Positions 25,838 to 38,139 of a DNA stretch of 64,000 bases are shown piece by piece. The position numbers were made by a program, and so were the translations under genes. Under the pieces are notes generated by a model, which saw nothing but the letters and a program-made list of their open reading frames with translations, ran no database searches and was not told where the DNA came from. The stretch's first letter is position 1. Each line of letters starts with the position of its first letter. This DNA comes from Acanthaster planci (lineage: Eukaryota > Echinodermata > Asteroidea > Valvatida > Acanthasteridae): assembly GCF_001949145.1 (NCBI RefSeq), contig NW_019091441.1, positions 144,956 through 208,955 on the forward strand, given 5' to 3'.

Positions 25838-26409
25838 GTAAATAGGTGCTATTCTCTGGACTATTTTATAGTACAGTGGAACGGCCTTATAATAAATACA
25901 ACTTTATTGAACATTAAGTGATACTGAGCATCCTCCTTGACATCCAGATTTGCTGTGTACTTTACCAAACATTACAACTTTGCTTTGTAGAAAAGGAAGA
26001 TATTTAGAACTGACGATAATAGCTCAAAGTTGAGGTAAATTGCACTCACGATAGAACAGTGGCCAACATGTGGTGCAGTCTGTATTGTTCTTGGTAGCCT
26101 TGGTAGCCTTGCATGTGTGTGTCCTCAGGTGGCCGTGTAGACTGGCTGACAAGCACATCTATGCACCACTGATGACTCTAGTGTGGAAAATTTTGTAAAA
26201 TAATCTCTTCAAATAGTACAGAGCTGGGGTGTTTGACCTAAAAATAAATATGCAGATAGACCCTAGCATTTGATCCTTAATTTGCAGAAATATTTGATAA
26301 ATGTCTTGTTAGTTTCAATCGTTTTCAAAAATGCTTGCCCGATATTTCTTTTGCTGACTTCGGACATGTACATAAGCTTCCAAAAACTGACTAAAAAGGT
26401 ATTTATCAA

Positions 26410-26500
26410 TGGGAATACATACAAGTACATGTATGTACTTGGCTGGTCTGAAACTAACGTTTAAGACCGGCCAAGCACATATTTATTCCCTTAATTACAT
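26410..26500. repeat. Foldback repeat with GGCTGGTCT/AGACCGGCC arms, copy 1
   Basis: GGGAATA...CTTGGCTGGTCT is followed by its inverse, AGACCGGCCAAGCAC...ATTTATTCCC. Related half-sites lie at about 35790-35850 and 54025-54100, each starting TATTTAT.AATGG.AATA and reaching GGCTGGTCTTAA. Confidence 0.6.
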
Positions 26501-27644
26501 GTATGGGCAAAGAGGGAATTATGTCCACCAATTCAGGCCCCATTGAAAACAGTGTAAAATCAGCATTGTTCGGGGCCCAATAATATGGGTACCAACATCC
26601 CTGAGGCATCTGAAACACACGTTAAATTATTGTATGGTCTATAATCTTTTACTTTCTTTTCAATTTTCTGTGGGTTAACCGATTACATTTTGAGTTATTC
26701 CCTCAATTACCCCCCCAAAAAGTGATTTTTACAAAGTCTGCTTGCAGCCGTTTTTCAAGTGACAACCCTCATTTTTCTTGGGCACTGAGGACTATTTTTC
26801 AACAGTATTTTTTAGCCATAGACACCCTCTAGGCAGCTCCAAAACGGCCACCATATTTGGATCATACTATTATGCTCTAGGGGTGATTTTGAATTCGCAA
26901 TGTTTTCATGTGAAGAAAATCCTTAAATAAAATTTAACTTCACACTGATCCAAATTATTTTATACTTTATACGTTACACACGCTTTCTTCTAATTTTCAG
27001 TTTACAGTACGTTCGGTGAATTTCTGCTGGTATATTTTTAGCTGCTTTAGTGTTACCTGTTCATTCATGGAGACTCCCACAACATTTGCAAACACTACGC
27101 CCAAGAAAATTGGTGCCTGTTAACAAATGAGGTGTATGAAGTGAAATGTCGGGCGACCATCGTGAAAAAAGGGAACAAAGTTTCTGTTCTCTCGAAAACT
27201 ACAGTGTTCTGGGCAGAATTTTTTTTGCAAACTGACTGAGGCTGTCAGGCACTTTCTTTTAAGTAAGATATTCTGGGATTATATGGCAGTCCGATTTTGA
27301 GGATTTTACCAATGCTGTAACCTACTCTTAACATAATGCAGAAATTTCAATGTTTTTGTGTTTTTATTTTTGCATGTTCTTTTACCTCATGCAGGCAGCC
27401 ACTGGTTTGATTGGGCTTGAGTTTGTGTGCATATGTGACTAATAATTGCTATTTCAAATGACCGCTGTACTGATAATTTTATGTGGACCCTGTCGTGTTT
27501 GTTACAGCTGTGTTCCACTGTAGTTGAAAGTGTATTTTATAAATGTCCAAGATTGAAATTAGGGAAATGAAAACTGCTTCATGGCTTTCTGGTTGAGCTG
27601 TGTTTCTCATCCCTTGAAAATTGTTCAATCCTTTGATATTTCAG

Positions 27645-27738
27645 AGAAGGGAGGCCGTATTGTGAAAAGCACTATCAGCAGAATTTTGGAGTGCGATGTT
27701 GCCACTGTGAACAGTTCATCACTGGGAGAGTTTTGGAG
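27645..27738 (+). CDS. ABLIM: abLIM exon: end of LIM3 and start of LIM4
   Basis: The acceptor (TGATATTTCAG) ends at 27644; the donor GTAAGA starts at 27739. Phase in 2, phase out 0. It encodes REGRPYCEKHYQQNFGVR, the last LIM3 ligands (Cys and His/Tyr region), and then CCHCEQFITGRVLE, the first half of the first LIM4 finger. The match to the vertebrate block YCEKDYQ..FGV.C..C..FITG.VLE is nearly residue for residue. Confidence 0.95.
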
Positions 27739-29745
27739 GTAAGACCCAGGACCAGCGATATTATTGCAGAAAACAGATGAAATATGCATGTAGGAGTGTA
27801 CATCATGCAATATAAAGCCTAAAACTGAGAGTTCAGAAATTTTGACAGGACTTTGAAACTGTTGTATACTGTCATTTGTATTTTGAAACAATAAGCTTTG
27901 TAAACATTTAAGTTATTTTAACATGTTTGGGTCCATTTTTAAAGCAGAAGTTATATGCGAGAGTTTACCTCTATGAGCTATAAAAAGGACAGGACAATCA
28001 AGAGTAGTTTTCTCGCTAACCAAAGTAATGTATTCTGTACATTGTAATGTAGCTGTATATTGCAGCACTCTTAACAGTTCAGTCACAGCCAGTATGGTCA
28101 TTCATCTTATTCAATATAAGGACCTTCTACTGAAAAACTGATGATCTGTTACAGGCAAGGTCAGGCTTTCTTCAGTGTTACTGTTGTTGTAAAGATACTT
28201 TTTACATGTAACCTCTGTGTGGAGTTGCTGTTTAACATTGAATTCTTCAAGATAATTAGTACACAGGGAACTGTCATGCAGGATATTTAGTTCTAGTCTG
28301 TTCTTTCAGTTTTGGACACAGGTATTTTCCCACAGTTTTGCCAAAATTGGATTTAAAATAAAAGCAGCATATATTCTGTTCTGAAACAAGGGTGTTGGGT
28401 GGTGCTGAGATTTATTACTTGGCATTTGCCCTAGAGGTCAGTGATGTAGTCAGGAACAAGAACACAGTTATGAAGTCCCTACCAGGCTGTCTGAGCTTGT
28501 TGTTGGGGATATTCATATTTCTCTTATATCCTGGGGCTTGGGGCCAGATTATGGCATTTTAAATTGAATGAGTGGTTTCTGGTGCAATTCAAGCCACACT
28601 GGTTGGGTACAGTTTCAGTACACTAGGGAATCTGTGATGTGTTACAGTTTGTTGTAGAGAAACTTAAAGGCAAGTAAGATTTTCAAGGTACTATTTGAAC
28701 TATTTAGGAATGGAAGCAGATTTATTGGTTGCTGGTTTCATTAAGAGCACTTAGGTTCTATTAATTTATTTAGCATTGCATGTTCTTTTATGTATACATG
28801 TACGTATAGCTTTCGAACTTGTGAAAATGCTGAACAAGCTTCTTGGATTTGTTGCAGTTTTACAATTCTAAGTCATTGCAAGGGTCAAAATTAACTTCAA
28901 TCTCTTGGTGCCCCGCAGGGCCAGTGGGGAAGTGCACCGCACTGGCCCTTGTGAAAATTTGATTGTCCAGGTTGAGTACATGCAATGAAATCGATCAGGC
29001 TCAAGCCACACATGCCCATTTGTGTCAGTCAAACTTCTACCAAAACGGCTGATTGGCCAGTCTGGCTGGATTTAAATGCACTTTTTAAGGCCAGAAAAGT
29101 AGTTCAGCTTCTGGTTATGTGACCAATCCTAATTTGTTGTTGCGACCGTAAAATTTATACCCCTAAGTTAGAAAAACACACTTAAGAAATAGAAAATAAA
29201 AAAATTAATTCTGTCTTTTCTGTCTTCATCCAACACCTCTCAACAATTGTTTTAATGTCTAAAAGCTTGTAGCTTTTGTTTTTCTGTTTACATTCACATC
29301 TTTTGGAAAGAAACTTCCGTCATTTTCACAAGTTCCCTTCGCATTTCGGTATTGCAATGGTGAAAACACGCACCTAGTATTACTTGATCTATGCATAGAA
29401 CGAAGACTTCACTGGTTTCCGCTGTGCTGCGCCACTGCCAATTAAAGCTTGATGGTAACACGGCAACCAGTCCGTGCATCCCGGTCAGATAGCATTGTAC
29501 ACTAAAATGTACACACATGCAACTCTACAGCAGTGCTGCACAATGAAAAAAAAGTTGATGTCACAGGAAGATTTCTACAAGAATCCCCAGAAGTAGATCT
29601 GCTGTCTATAAAAGAATGCTTGTGTCCATGAATTTAATTAAGGCTGTATTGCTCGTACATGTACTTGAAGTGAGCGTGTTTCCACAAAATTTCCTGCCGC
29701 AGCTCAAGGTTTATCGTCCGTCCCTCTGTTTGTGTCTCATTGTAG
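27739..29745 (+). other. Intron inside LIM4, no element recognised
   Basis: No exon or mobile element seen. One hairpin, GGGCCAGTG...CACTGGCCC, lies at about 28919-28949 in a small GC-rich island. Confidence 0.4.
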
Positions 29746-29833
29746 GCTGGAGATAAGAGATACCATCCAACCTGTGCTAGGTGTGGTCGATGTGGAAGCC
29801 ATTTCTCAGAGGGAGAGGATATGTATATTCAGG
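29746..29833 (+). CDS. ABLIM: abLIM exon: middle of LIM4
   Basis: The acceptor (CTCATTGTAG) ends at 29745; the donor GTAAGC starts at 29834. Phase in 0, phase out 1. It encodes AGDKRYHPTCARCGRCGS followed by FSEGEDMYIQG. The His-x2-Cys and Cys-x2-Cys ligands of LIM4 are present. AGDK.YHP.CARC.RC...F.EGE.MY.QG is one of the most conserved stretches of the abLIM family. Confidence 0.96.
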
Positions 29834-30866
29834 GTAAGCTGGTCATGTGGTAGTGGCTTTATCTGTGTGTTGCTTCCATAGTACAGGTTTCCAAATATTG
29901 ATTGTATTCTACATGTATATAAGATATTAGTGCTTGTGTAATGTAGCACAGCACTGTGTGACTTAGACAGCAATTGTACTTTGTTATATTCAGTTGTTCA
30001 AGTGTAGAAAAAAGAACTTTTGAAAACTGATCAATCTTTCAGATGTATTGAAGTTGGGTGAAGAAAATGTTTTTTCCCCGGGAATTGCAAAAAGTCACTC
30101 TTTTATTCCTTTATTTTGTTCTAATTAAATGCACTTTAATAATTCTGTTGTGTGCACTGTTTTATAGCTTTTCACTACATAATTTCTCATTCTTTACTGG
30201 CTGAAAGTGCATTGTGGTTTAAATTCTAAAAAAAGAGTCAGTTTTGAAGTTAATTTAAAATTGAAATAGAAGTGCATTGACTTTGGTTTAAAGGAACCGT
30301 TGTACACACTATCTGCACTTCCAGTCATTTGTCAAAATTGGCCAATTTGGGGGCTTGTTATGTACTTAGTGTAAGATTCCATCATTTCCTACTTTAATTT
30401 TGGGTTCACTGCAAAGTGAAAACTTAAGAGAAACACTGGTCATTTTTTACATTCAAATCACAGCTCGTGTTATTTGTCTTGCAAAAAAATCCATTGATCA
30501 CAGGATGTTCCTGAATGCATGCATAATGCACAGGCAAGGTCAACTGCAGATCATTTGTGGTTCCTAAAAGTGGTTTTCTTCATGGCTTTGAGTAGTGGTC
30601 GGCAAAGTTACCTTCGAGTTTGTATTTTTTTCCCCTCAACTATGAAGTGGTTTCATAGAATAAACACCACTTCATTGTCCAGTAAAGTGACTGCAGTCAT
30701 GGCACAGTGACATACATGCACGACCACATGTATTATGTCATATGTACGTCGGTCAAAAAGCTGTCCAAATGCCGTCAGTGGACAAAGTAAAAAATTTTTT
30801 AAATCAACATATATTGTAAAAACTCTTGCATTTGGGGCGTGAAAGTGATTTTGATAAGAATGGAAA

Positions 30867-30933
30867 ATGTCTGGAAAGTACAGAATATAAAATGTCTGGG
30901 AAGTACAGAACATAAGATGTCTGGAAATTACAG
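30867..30933. repeat. 25-bp tandem repeat, nearly 3 copies
   Basis: ATGTCTGGAAAGTACAGAA repeats at 30867, 30892 and 30917 with a few substitutions. Confidence 0.8.
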
Positions 30934-31151
30934 ATTGTGTTCAAGAAAACAGGCTTTCCCACAGAGCTCAGAAATGTTGTTCATCGCTGCTCAGTTTGGA
31001 CCATATCTTAATCTTAAAAGGGGTGATAGTGAAATGGGGATAGTTTCAAACGTGATAAAGTCCAGTTTCATAATGTGTTTTATTTCCATTAATTTATAGA
31101 CTGCTCCAACTGCGCCATGCACATTTCTGTTGCGGCCAGTAATGGTTGTGA

Positions 31152-32149
31152 TATTTAAATGAATAGTATTTCCCAAAGATCATCCGGAAGGAAAAAATTT
31201 CTTTTTCCTCGAAAATGGCAGTACTCCATGCGGAAAGATTTCACAGATTGTCTGATGCTGTAATTAACTTACTTCAAAGATAATTTGGTAGTCCCAACTT
31301 TGAAATTTGACAAGTGGTGTAAACGACTTTTAAGTAATGAGATATCTCTACAACCAGAATCTTTGGATTAGATGTTACAAAAAGTATGGACTGCTGAAAC
31401 TTGCGACACATAAAAGCTAGCCCCCACCCTTTATGTGTTGAACTTTCCATTTTCCCTTAGCTTCACTGCAGGATGATAATAGACTGAAGGGATCACCTCA
31501 TGAGGCTTGTTTTTACTACTCTTTAACCCTATAAGAGCTGTAGACGGGATGGAATCTGCCCACTTCAACATTTTTCTGATATTGTCACTGCATATTTTTA
31601 CAGAGCCAAAACTTTAGGAGTTTTAGAGTAACTCTTTGTATTAAATTTTACACCAGTATTGTGAAAATTGAGCTTACCGTTCTTGTGCATCACCCATTTT
31701 TCTAAGACAGGTAGGCAAAAAATGTATATTTCTTCATTTACAGTGCTGACTGCACGGAGGCTGACACACATATACATTTAAGCTTGAATTTCAAATGACC
31801 GTAAAACAAAACCATATGACTGATTGACTTCAACTTTCTCCTTTGTAATGATAAGGAGTGTCTTTACATGCACACCAAGTTTAAAAAATCAAGCATGGTA
31901 CAGCCAGATTCTTGGGGGGATGCTGCACCCCCCCCCCATGTTTTTGTGTTTTCATCTTAGGTCATTTTGTATCATCACCTTGGCTGATGGATTTAAATGC
32001 AACAACTTAACACCAGGTTACATTTGCATATAATATTGAATGGCTGAGAGTGGAATGAGAGGAATATTATCTCATGTAAATTCTAGACTTCCATTTCATG
32101 AGGCAAAGCCACGTGAAATGATCTTTGGGAAATACTATTCATTTAAATA
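31152..32149. mobile_element. 998-bp element with perfect 32-bp inverted ends
   Basis: Bases 31152-31183 and 32118-32149 are exact inverted copies over 32 bp (starting TATTTAAATGAATAGTATTT). The outermost part, ATTTAAAT, contains TTAA on both sides, so the true ends may lie just inside and the target may be TTAA. The interior carries one copy of the dispersed repeat and TTTAACCCTATAAGAGCTG near 31526. No transposase is visible. Perfect arms suggest recent insertion. Confidence 0.8.
31590..31780. repeat. Dispersed repeat, copy 2 of 3
   Basis: Aligns by ordered blocks with 21290-21440 and 41055-41190, including AGGAGTTTTAGAG, TTCTTGTGCATCACCCATTT and AAGACAGGTAGGCAAAAAAT. It lies inside the element at 31152-32149. 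Confidence 0.5.
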
Positions 32150-32592
32150 ACATAACTTCATCATATAAAATGTGGCATGGATGATATTGCCCCTTTTTGA
32201 TCACTTTCAACAAACATGCAGTGATGTTATCATCAAATGTGAAATTATGTTATTGTCAAAAAAGAGACATAGATTAATTAATTTGGTGTAGCCTTGGTCT
32301 GTGTGAGATGATTGTGGTAATGACATTGCATGGTATTTTAATAATATGCATGGCTGGCTTCATGTTAACAGACTGTGACCAGGTAAAGCTATTCCACCCA
32401 CCCTGTGTTACTGCAGCAACAGCTATGTTATTTCATGCCAAGTCCAAAAGGCATTCAATTAGAGAGAGGAAATTGCAGTGAATGGTCTCACCCAGTGAGC
32501 ACAAGCAATACATATTCAATTCAAAGCATGTGTTGAGATTGTAAAAGAATTTTTTGTAAGGTAGTATGTTTATATTTCATTAAAATTCATAG

Positions 32593-32633
32593 GTACTGAA
32601 ATATGGCACCCAGATTGCAGTAAAAGCCTGAAG
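32593..32633 (+). CDS. ABLIM: abLIM exon: end of LIM4
   Basis: This is a 41-nt exon between an acceptor ending at 32592 (TTCATAG) and the donor GTAAGT at 32634. Phase in 1, phase out 0. It encodes TEIWHPDCSKSLK. The WHPDC motif supplies the last zinc ligand region of LIM4, and the family has WHPDCK at the same place. It is short but fits the frame and homology on both sides. Confidence 0.92.
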
Positions 32634-34850
32634 GTAAGTATGTATACCTTTGTGATTTTAACACTAGAATGAGAAATTCACTGTGCTTAATACTGAAAGG
32701 CATTGATGGTCAACTGTCATAAAAGGACATCACATCTTGGTCTTGAAGAATTGGGTCATAAAATGGTTACATTTGGAACAAGCTTGCAACAAGTAGCATA
32801 CAGTCATCTTTGCCACTGGACCACTGAACCAAACCAAAATCATTAATCATGGCACTTCTAAACCGAACTACATGTAAGCTGTTGTTTTGGATGTTTGGGA
32901 TATTGCAGGGAATGCATTCAAGGAAAGAGCAACAGTGTGGTTGCCATTCATTGGGTCATAGTCATTCTATTTCTTCTCTAAAGGGAAATTTCACCAGATC
33001 TCTTACTTTTTGCAATCCCAAATGACAAATTGTAGTTGATCCATTAGAATGAGGACTGATTGAAAATTTGCCCAGTTGGCCTTGTGGACATCTATATGCA
33101 TGGTAATTAATAAGCCAATGCATGCTGTCCTGGGAAAGAATGCAGACTTGATATCAAGTTTGTTCGAAATTTACAGGCTGGTTGTGGAATCTGTATTGTG
33201 AACAATGCCAAAATAAACATTCACTCAAAATCTTATTCTATCACATATTCCTCGGAGCAGGAAATCCCCATTTGAACATCTTTGTGTCAAAACACGTCTG
33301 CTTTGTCTGCAAAAAATGGTTAAAACGTGTCAGGCAATCAACTGTAACTTTCCTTGGAATTTTAACTTCCAAAATAAGCTTTGGAGAAACAGTTCAGAAA
33401 AAATGTGATGAAATGGAAGTTAATAGTAGATGGGGGTGAGAAAAAGAAATTCATTGATGACATTTATTCAGGTACGCATCATCCCACAGACATAAACTAA
33501 GGGGGCTTATTGTGAGCCTTTTGATATTCTAATTTGAGCATCTGAACCTCAACCAAACTCAACCAAACCTTGGAGCTTACTTACTGCACTGTTTTCAAAA
33601 TACTCTTTTTTCTACAATATTGATGTTTAAAGATCCAGCTGTTGAATGCTTGGAGATTCAGTCAATTCCTCAGTTGTAATACTCATTACTGTTGGCCAAC
33701 AGCCCATCTCATGGGTTGTATCACCTGGTTTAACACTTTCTTGGATTCATATGAAATTGTAACTCCTAGTATTATGGGTCTAGTCCACATACATGACAGC
33801 GTTACATCACATAGGCGTGCACAAACCAAACAATAAGTCAACAATTTATTGAGTCAAAATTTCACTCTACAATGGCTTAGCTGTGTTTTGCATCACATCT
33901 TGTGGCATGCACCATTTAGTCAATTCCATATAAAGAGATTTTTTTTTACCGTGCAAGCAAGACATATACCGGTAACAAAGATACGGCTCAGGCTGTTATA
34001 AAGGGGAATGGGTGGCACCCCCAGCAAGCCGCTGACCCCATCAGCAAAAACCATAAGCATTAAAATTATTGGTGTTGTGCCCTGCTGGGCTGTATTCTGC
34101 CCCCATGCCCTAAGCTGGTGACATGGCTAATATGGCTAGAGGGGTTACTAGTTAACATTTCATGAACAAATTATTTTGAAAAATATGGCTGTTATTTGCA
34201 CTTTTTCACCCAAAAGGATGTTTATTGATGGAAGTAAATGTGATGGGTTGGTTTTAAACTAGTAGGTGTAAAATCTGCTCGGGCGTGGCACTAATCATGG
34301 ACCTTTTTTCAGCTCAGTCGAATCTCAAGCACATTTGATTAAAACTTTTTCATTTCCAATTTCACAACAGTATCACACCGCTATAAAAATATGATGGGAT
34401 CCACACAAAATGTTACGTACACAGTGTAGCAGTTTTCAGCTTTGGCCTGCCTCACGAATGTGTCTGCATGAGGGTTTTTTGGCTTTCCCAGCTTACTGGC
34501 AAAAAAGTTCAAAGAATTAACTCCAATATTCTTGCATTTTATTCAGTGTATGTTCTTATCCTTCCATATTTAACCTTTTTGGGTAGTCTTCACTGGAAGT
34601 CCAACCAGGAAGTAAAATCAACTTTTCTTTTCGTCATCACTTAAAAATATATACCATACAGTATGGTTTCACTGGTTTTTGCTTCTACATTTTGAACTGT
34701 AACAGATGGGCCGGGAACCATTCTATAACACCACAGCCACAATGGTACATGTCTAAAAATAGCAAGATAAGAAATGTTAGCTCAGGCTAACATAACTACA
34801 TTCTTTCATTTAAAGCAAGTTTCCTAATTTGGGTAAAAGTGTACAGAAAG
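32634..34850 (+). other. Intron after LIM4, no element recognised
   Basis: No supported exon or transposon was seen in this part of the intron. Confidence 0.4.
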
Positions 34851-34857
34851 TTCAGGA

Positions 34858-34975
34858 GCCATGGGGAATGTTCAGTTTACCCATTTGTTTGGTATTGCAG
34901 TGTTTGGTATAGCGCCATGGGGAATGTTCAGTTTACCCATTTGTTTGGTATTGCAGTGTTTGGTATAGCGCCATT
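34858..34975. repeat. 56-bp tandem duplication
   Basis: GCCATGGGGAATGTTCAGTT and the following sequence, through GTTTGGTATAGC, occur twice in a row without visible differences, at a 56-bp step; a third copy starts as GCCATTG. Identity suggests a recent event. Confidence 0.9.
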
Positions 34976-35299
34976 GTACTGTACTTTGTGTTGCAGAAAT
35001 GAGTTCTTTTCTGAGCTAAATCTGGCCATGCCTCAGTATATCTACTTATTGGACTCTGTCCCAGTCAGACACTATTTTTATAACACACCCCTCTCCTCCT
35101 AGGGAGGAACAGTTGATTGGCAGAAACATCCAGATCAATATTTCTGGAAAGGGAGGCTAGTGAATGAACCTGGGGTTTGCGATCACTTTTTTATGGAACT
35201 TATTTTTGTTACTTGCTTAATAAATAAGTTTATGGTCTGAGAGGCTACGCATTTGGTTTCTAATAGTTTTGTAAGATTATTTGTTTTGTTTTTCCCCAG

Positions 35300-35368
35300 G
35301 TTATAGATTTGTCACCCCTGAAGTTGAAGGAGAATGCCGTGCTGTATGATTACAATCGTAACAGATTG
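35300..35368 (+). CDS. ABLIM: abLIM exon: post-LIM linker segment
   Basis: A 69-nt exon, phase 0 on both sides, with acceptor TTTTTCCCCAG ending at 35299 and donor GTAAGG at 35369. It encodes VIDLSPLKLKENAVLYDY and a few more residues. This resembles the vertebrate abLIM block with D.....IPKVKAIYDI.R that follows the LIM domains. Because it is phase 0/0 it could be skipped without shifting the frame. Confidence 0.85.
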
Positions 35369-36769
35369 GTAAGGGAGACCACAGAAACCACATTGTAATG
35401 AAAGTTTCATCTGAATGCCTATGATTGAAAATTCAGTGATGCGTTACAGGTCAGGATGTATGTTATACTTCGTGTTCTTGATACTGTAAGGACTGAGCGG
35501 TAATGAAACCCAGATGGGCGGCGACTTAACCAACTTAACCAAAAACAGGGGCAAACTCTAAAATACCCACAACAGCACAATGTAACTTTAATAAACCATT
35601 CATAAATACCTCGGACAGTCTCCTTATTCAACAATGGGCAACTTGACCATGTATTAACATGCCTGCTGAGAAGTGCTGAGAATACCCACAAAGAATATAC
35701 ATGTATCATACAATTTCAGGAAAATAAAGTAAATTTCTAGAACAAATTCATTGGAAATCCATCGTAGACTGACTTCTTTGACTTTCTAACTAAAAAGGTA
35801 TTTATGAATGGAAATAAATATGTGCTTGTACTTGGCTGGTCTTAAACTAATGAACGTTCATTGGTTGTGTCCATTTTCCTGAGTTGGTCTTAAATGGACA
35901 TTTACCACATACTTGTTCCATTAATACTGAAATAAAATATGCAGTGCACATTTACATTAAAATATTGGGGTATGGCCCATGCATGAAAAATGAAGTCAAC
36001 AAGTTGACAGGCACAAATTTGTAGGAAACCCAAAAATAGAGAGCCAGAAGAGAGTTGGGAGGGGGAAAAATAAATTTTTCAGAGACTTATCTGCACAAAC
36101 GAAGAAAAACTAAGGACCCCCATTGTCATACTCTTCCCACCCACTGCCAGTCGGCTACAGTAAAATGATCACGCCACAAACTAGTTAACTGACTTTAATA
36201 CCCAACAGCCACTCTGCCTTACTGGTTCTCAATAGGAACTATGTAACAACTACAAACACAAAAGAAAGTGCTAGTGAACACATTCACAGGCCCCAGTCAC
36301 AGTGGAAGATTAAGTTTGACAGAGACCATTGTACAATGTACATGTAACTGCGTAGAGATGTTTTGATGGTACATGAACACTCCCCCAAGGACCTGTTTGA
36401 TATAAACCCTCTTTTGTGTGGGACCCACACACACTTTGTACCTCCTCAGACTTGCCAGTGGGAACTTAAACCAACTGTATCCCATGAGGAGATACTCAGT
36501 TCCACAGTAAGACATGTGCATCCTGCTTCAGATGCTGGTGTAAATGACCCTACTGGGTCTGTGCCGGTCTGCACTTCAGAACCTGTCAGTGCCTGACCAA
36601 AAGTCACAACCAGCAATAACTGCAGATCATGTTTATGACAATTTGTTACATGTCTGTCTCATTGTCTCAGGCACCTCACGTCTGACCCTTGGCCTTGTCC
36701 AACTCCATTCCTGAACAATGTGTATAAACATCAAGCCTTAGAATAGGATATGCATATCCTACAGAAACC

Positions 36770-37090
36770 GTGAGAATAGTTCCTTTGGACACTCATAACA
36801 TTGACTTTCAGTCCACTTTTTTCCTGACCTCGAAGGAAGATTCACACAAATGGTGTCCAATCATCAATTTGCAACCACTCAACAAATTCATTCACCCTCG
36901 GTGTTCCAATATGACGCTTCAAACAATCACACAGGCAATTTTTCATCAAAGATGGCATGATCTTCCAATATCTTGATGACTGGGATTTCTAGTAAACTCC
37001 ATGAAATCAATTTTTGTCTTCCTTGGAACCACCCCAATATCAGAAAAGCGTATTCAACTCAAGCTTCCGTTGCCAACCTTCATCACTACA
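36770..37090 (+). pseudogene. DIRS-like retroelement: reverse transcriptase remnant
   Basis: The + strand reads FQSTFFLTSKEDSHKWCPII and NLQPLNKFI, the DIRS-type RT block F..PKKDG.WRPVINLK.LN. After a deletion of the palm it reads IFQYLDDWDF in another frame (YLDD box, 36969-36980) and LGFLVNSMKSIF, the following block. Stops and frame changes make it dead. This order (RT, RNase H, then recombinase, below) fits DIRS-like elements rather than LTR elements. Confidence 0.75.
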
Positions 37091-37244
37091 TAGCAGGGTC
37101 TCTATCTCATCAATCAACAATTGATCTTACTTAATTATGCCAAGTTTGGCTTGTGGCCAGCCTTGTAGATCTTATCCCATACCATTGCTACTCCATTCAC
37201 ATCTTTGTTGGTGGACATAACAGCAGCCTTCACTTTCCATGGTC

Positions 37245-37780
37245 ACTCCCAGAGATTATGATCACCACCGATAGGTCGACGTCAGGCTGGGAGCATCAAT
37301 ACCCTCTCAGCTAGTGTAGGCTTATTTTGAGTCTTCATTTTCCAGGCCCTCACATCAGTGCCCTGGATCGTCATTTAATATCCAATACCCTCTATTACTA
37401 CTAGTCCACAATCTAGGGCAAATCAGTGTTGCCCTGGTCACATACTGTGACAGTGATAGTGTATATCACCCGATGGCACCAAGCCCGTGTCTGTAGACAT
37501 GGCATCTTCTCCGCTGGACAATAGCCAATACAGTGAATCTTTTGGCTGTCCACAATCCAGGCATTTCAAGCAATCTAGCAGATGCCCATTCACAAGGGAC
37601 AATTCTTCCCACAGAGTGGACACTTCACCAGGAAGTAACCCAAACAGTATTTGCCGCACATGGCAGGCTTTATATCGACCAGTTCACATCAACAGGAAAT
37701 ATCTGCTGTCTGGTATTCGGTTTCAGGTTGCCTCTTTAACAGGCATGGGCAACAGATGCACTCTCAATCAGTTGAAATGA
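37245..37780 (+). pseudogene. DIRS-like retroelement: RNase H and following region remnant
   Basis: IMITTDRSTSGWE matches the first RNase H block (TDAS..GWG). Further on, NLLAVHNPGISSNLADAHSQ and LPTEWTLHQEV match the block HVPG..N..AD.LSRG...TEWxLxPxV that ends this domain in DIRS-like polyproteins. Frames shift several times. Next comes ILFQPKSRILHLQSQDLHLI, a block just before the recombinase. Confidence 0.7.
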
Positions 37781-38139
37781 CGTGTTTACATTTGCCTTCC
37801 CACTGATAACTCAATTCCTGAGAAGTACTTGCTAGATATAGCAAAAGCTATATTGCTTTGTTTTGGCCACGCCTATTGTAGTTCCATCAGCTTACTAGAT
37901 TGATCGTCCATCCACCACTTATTCTTACAAGCTGATATCCTCTTCCAACCAAAGTCCAGGATTCTGCACCTACAGTCACAGGATCTACACCTGATTTCTT
38001 GGTCCTGTGCAGTGATCCTTCATGGTGGCAGGCCTTCTAGCGACATCGCTGCCTGTGAGATATATGACAGTTGACTGCAGCATTTCAGTAATTGGTGCAT
38101 AGAGCAATTTTATTCACGAACCGATATATGTATAACTAC

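Noticed and set aside
36363-36596. 77-aa ORF as a gag-like part of the DIRS-like element
   Set aside because: Position would fit, but I recognise no motif, so I did not extend the element to the left.
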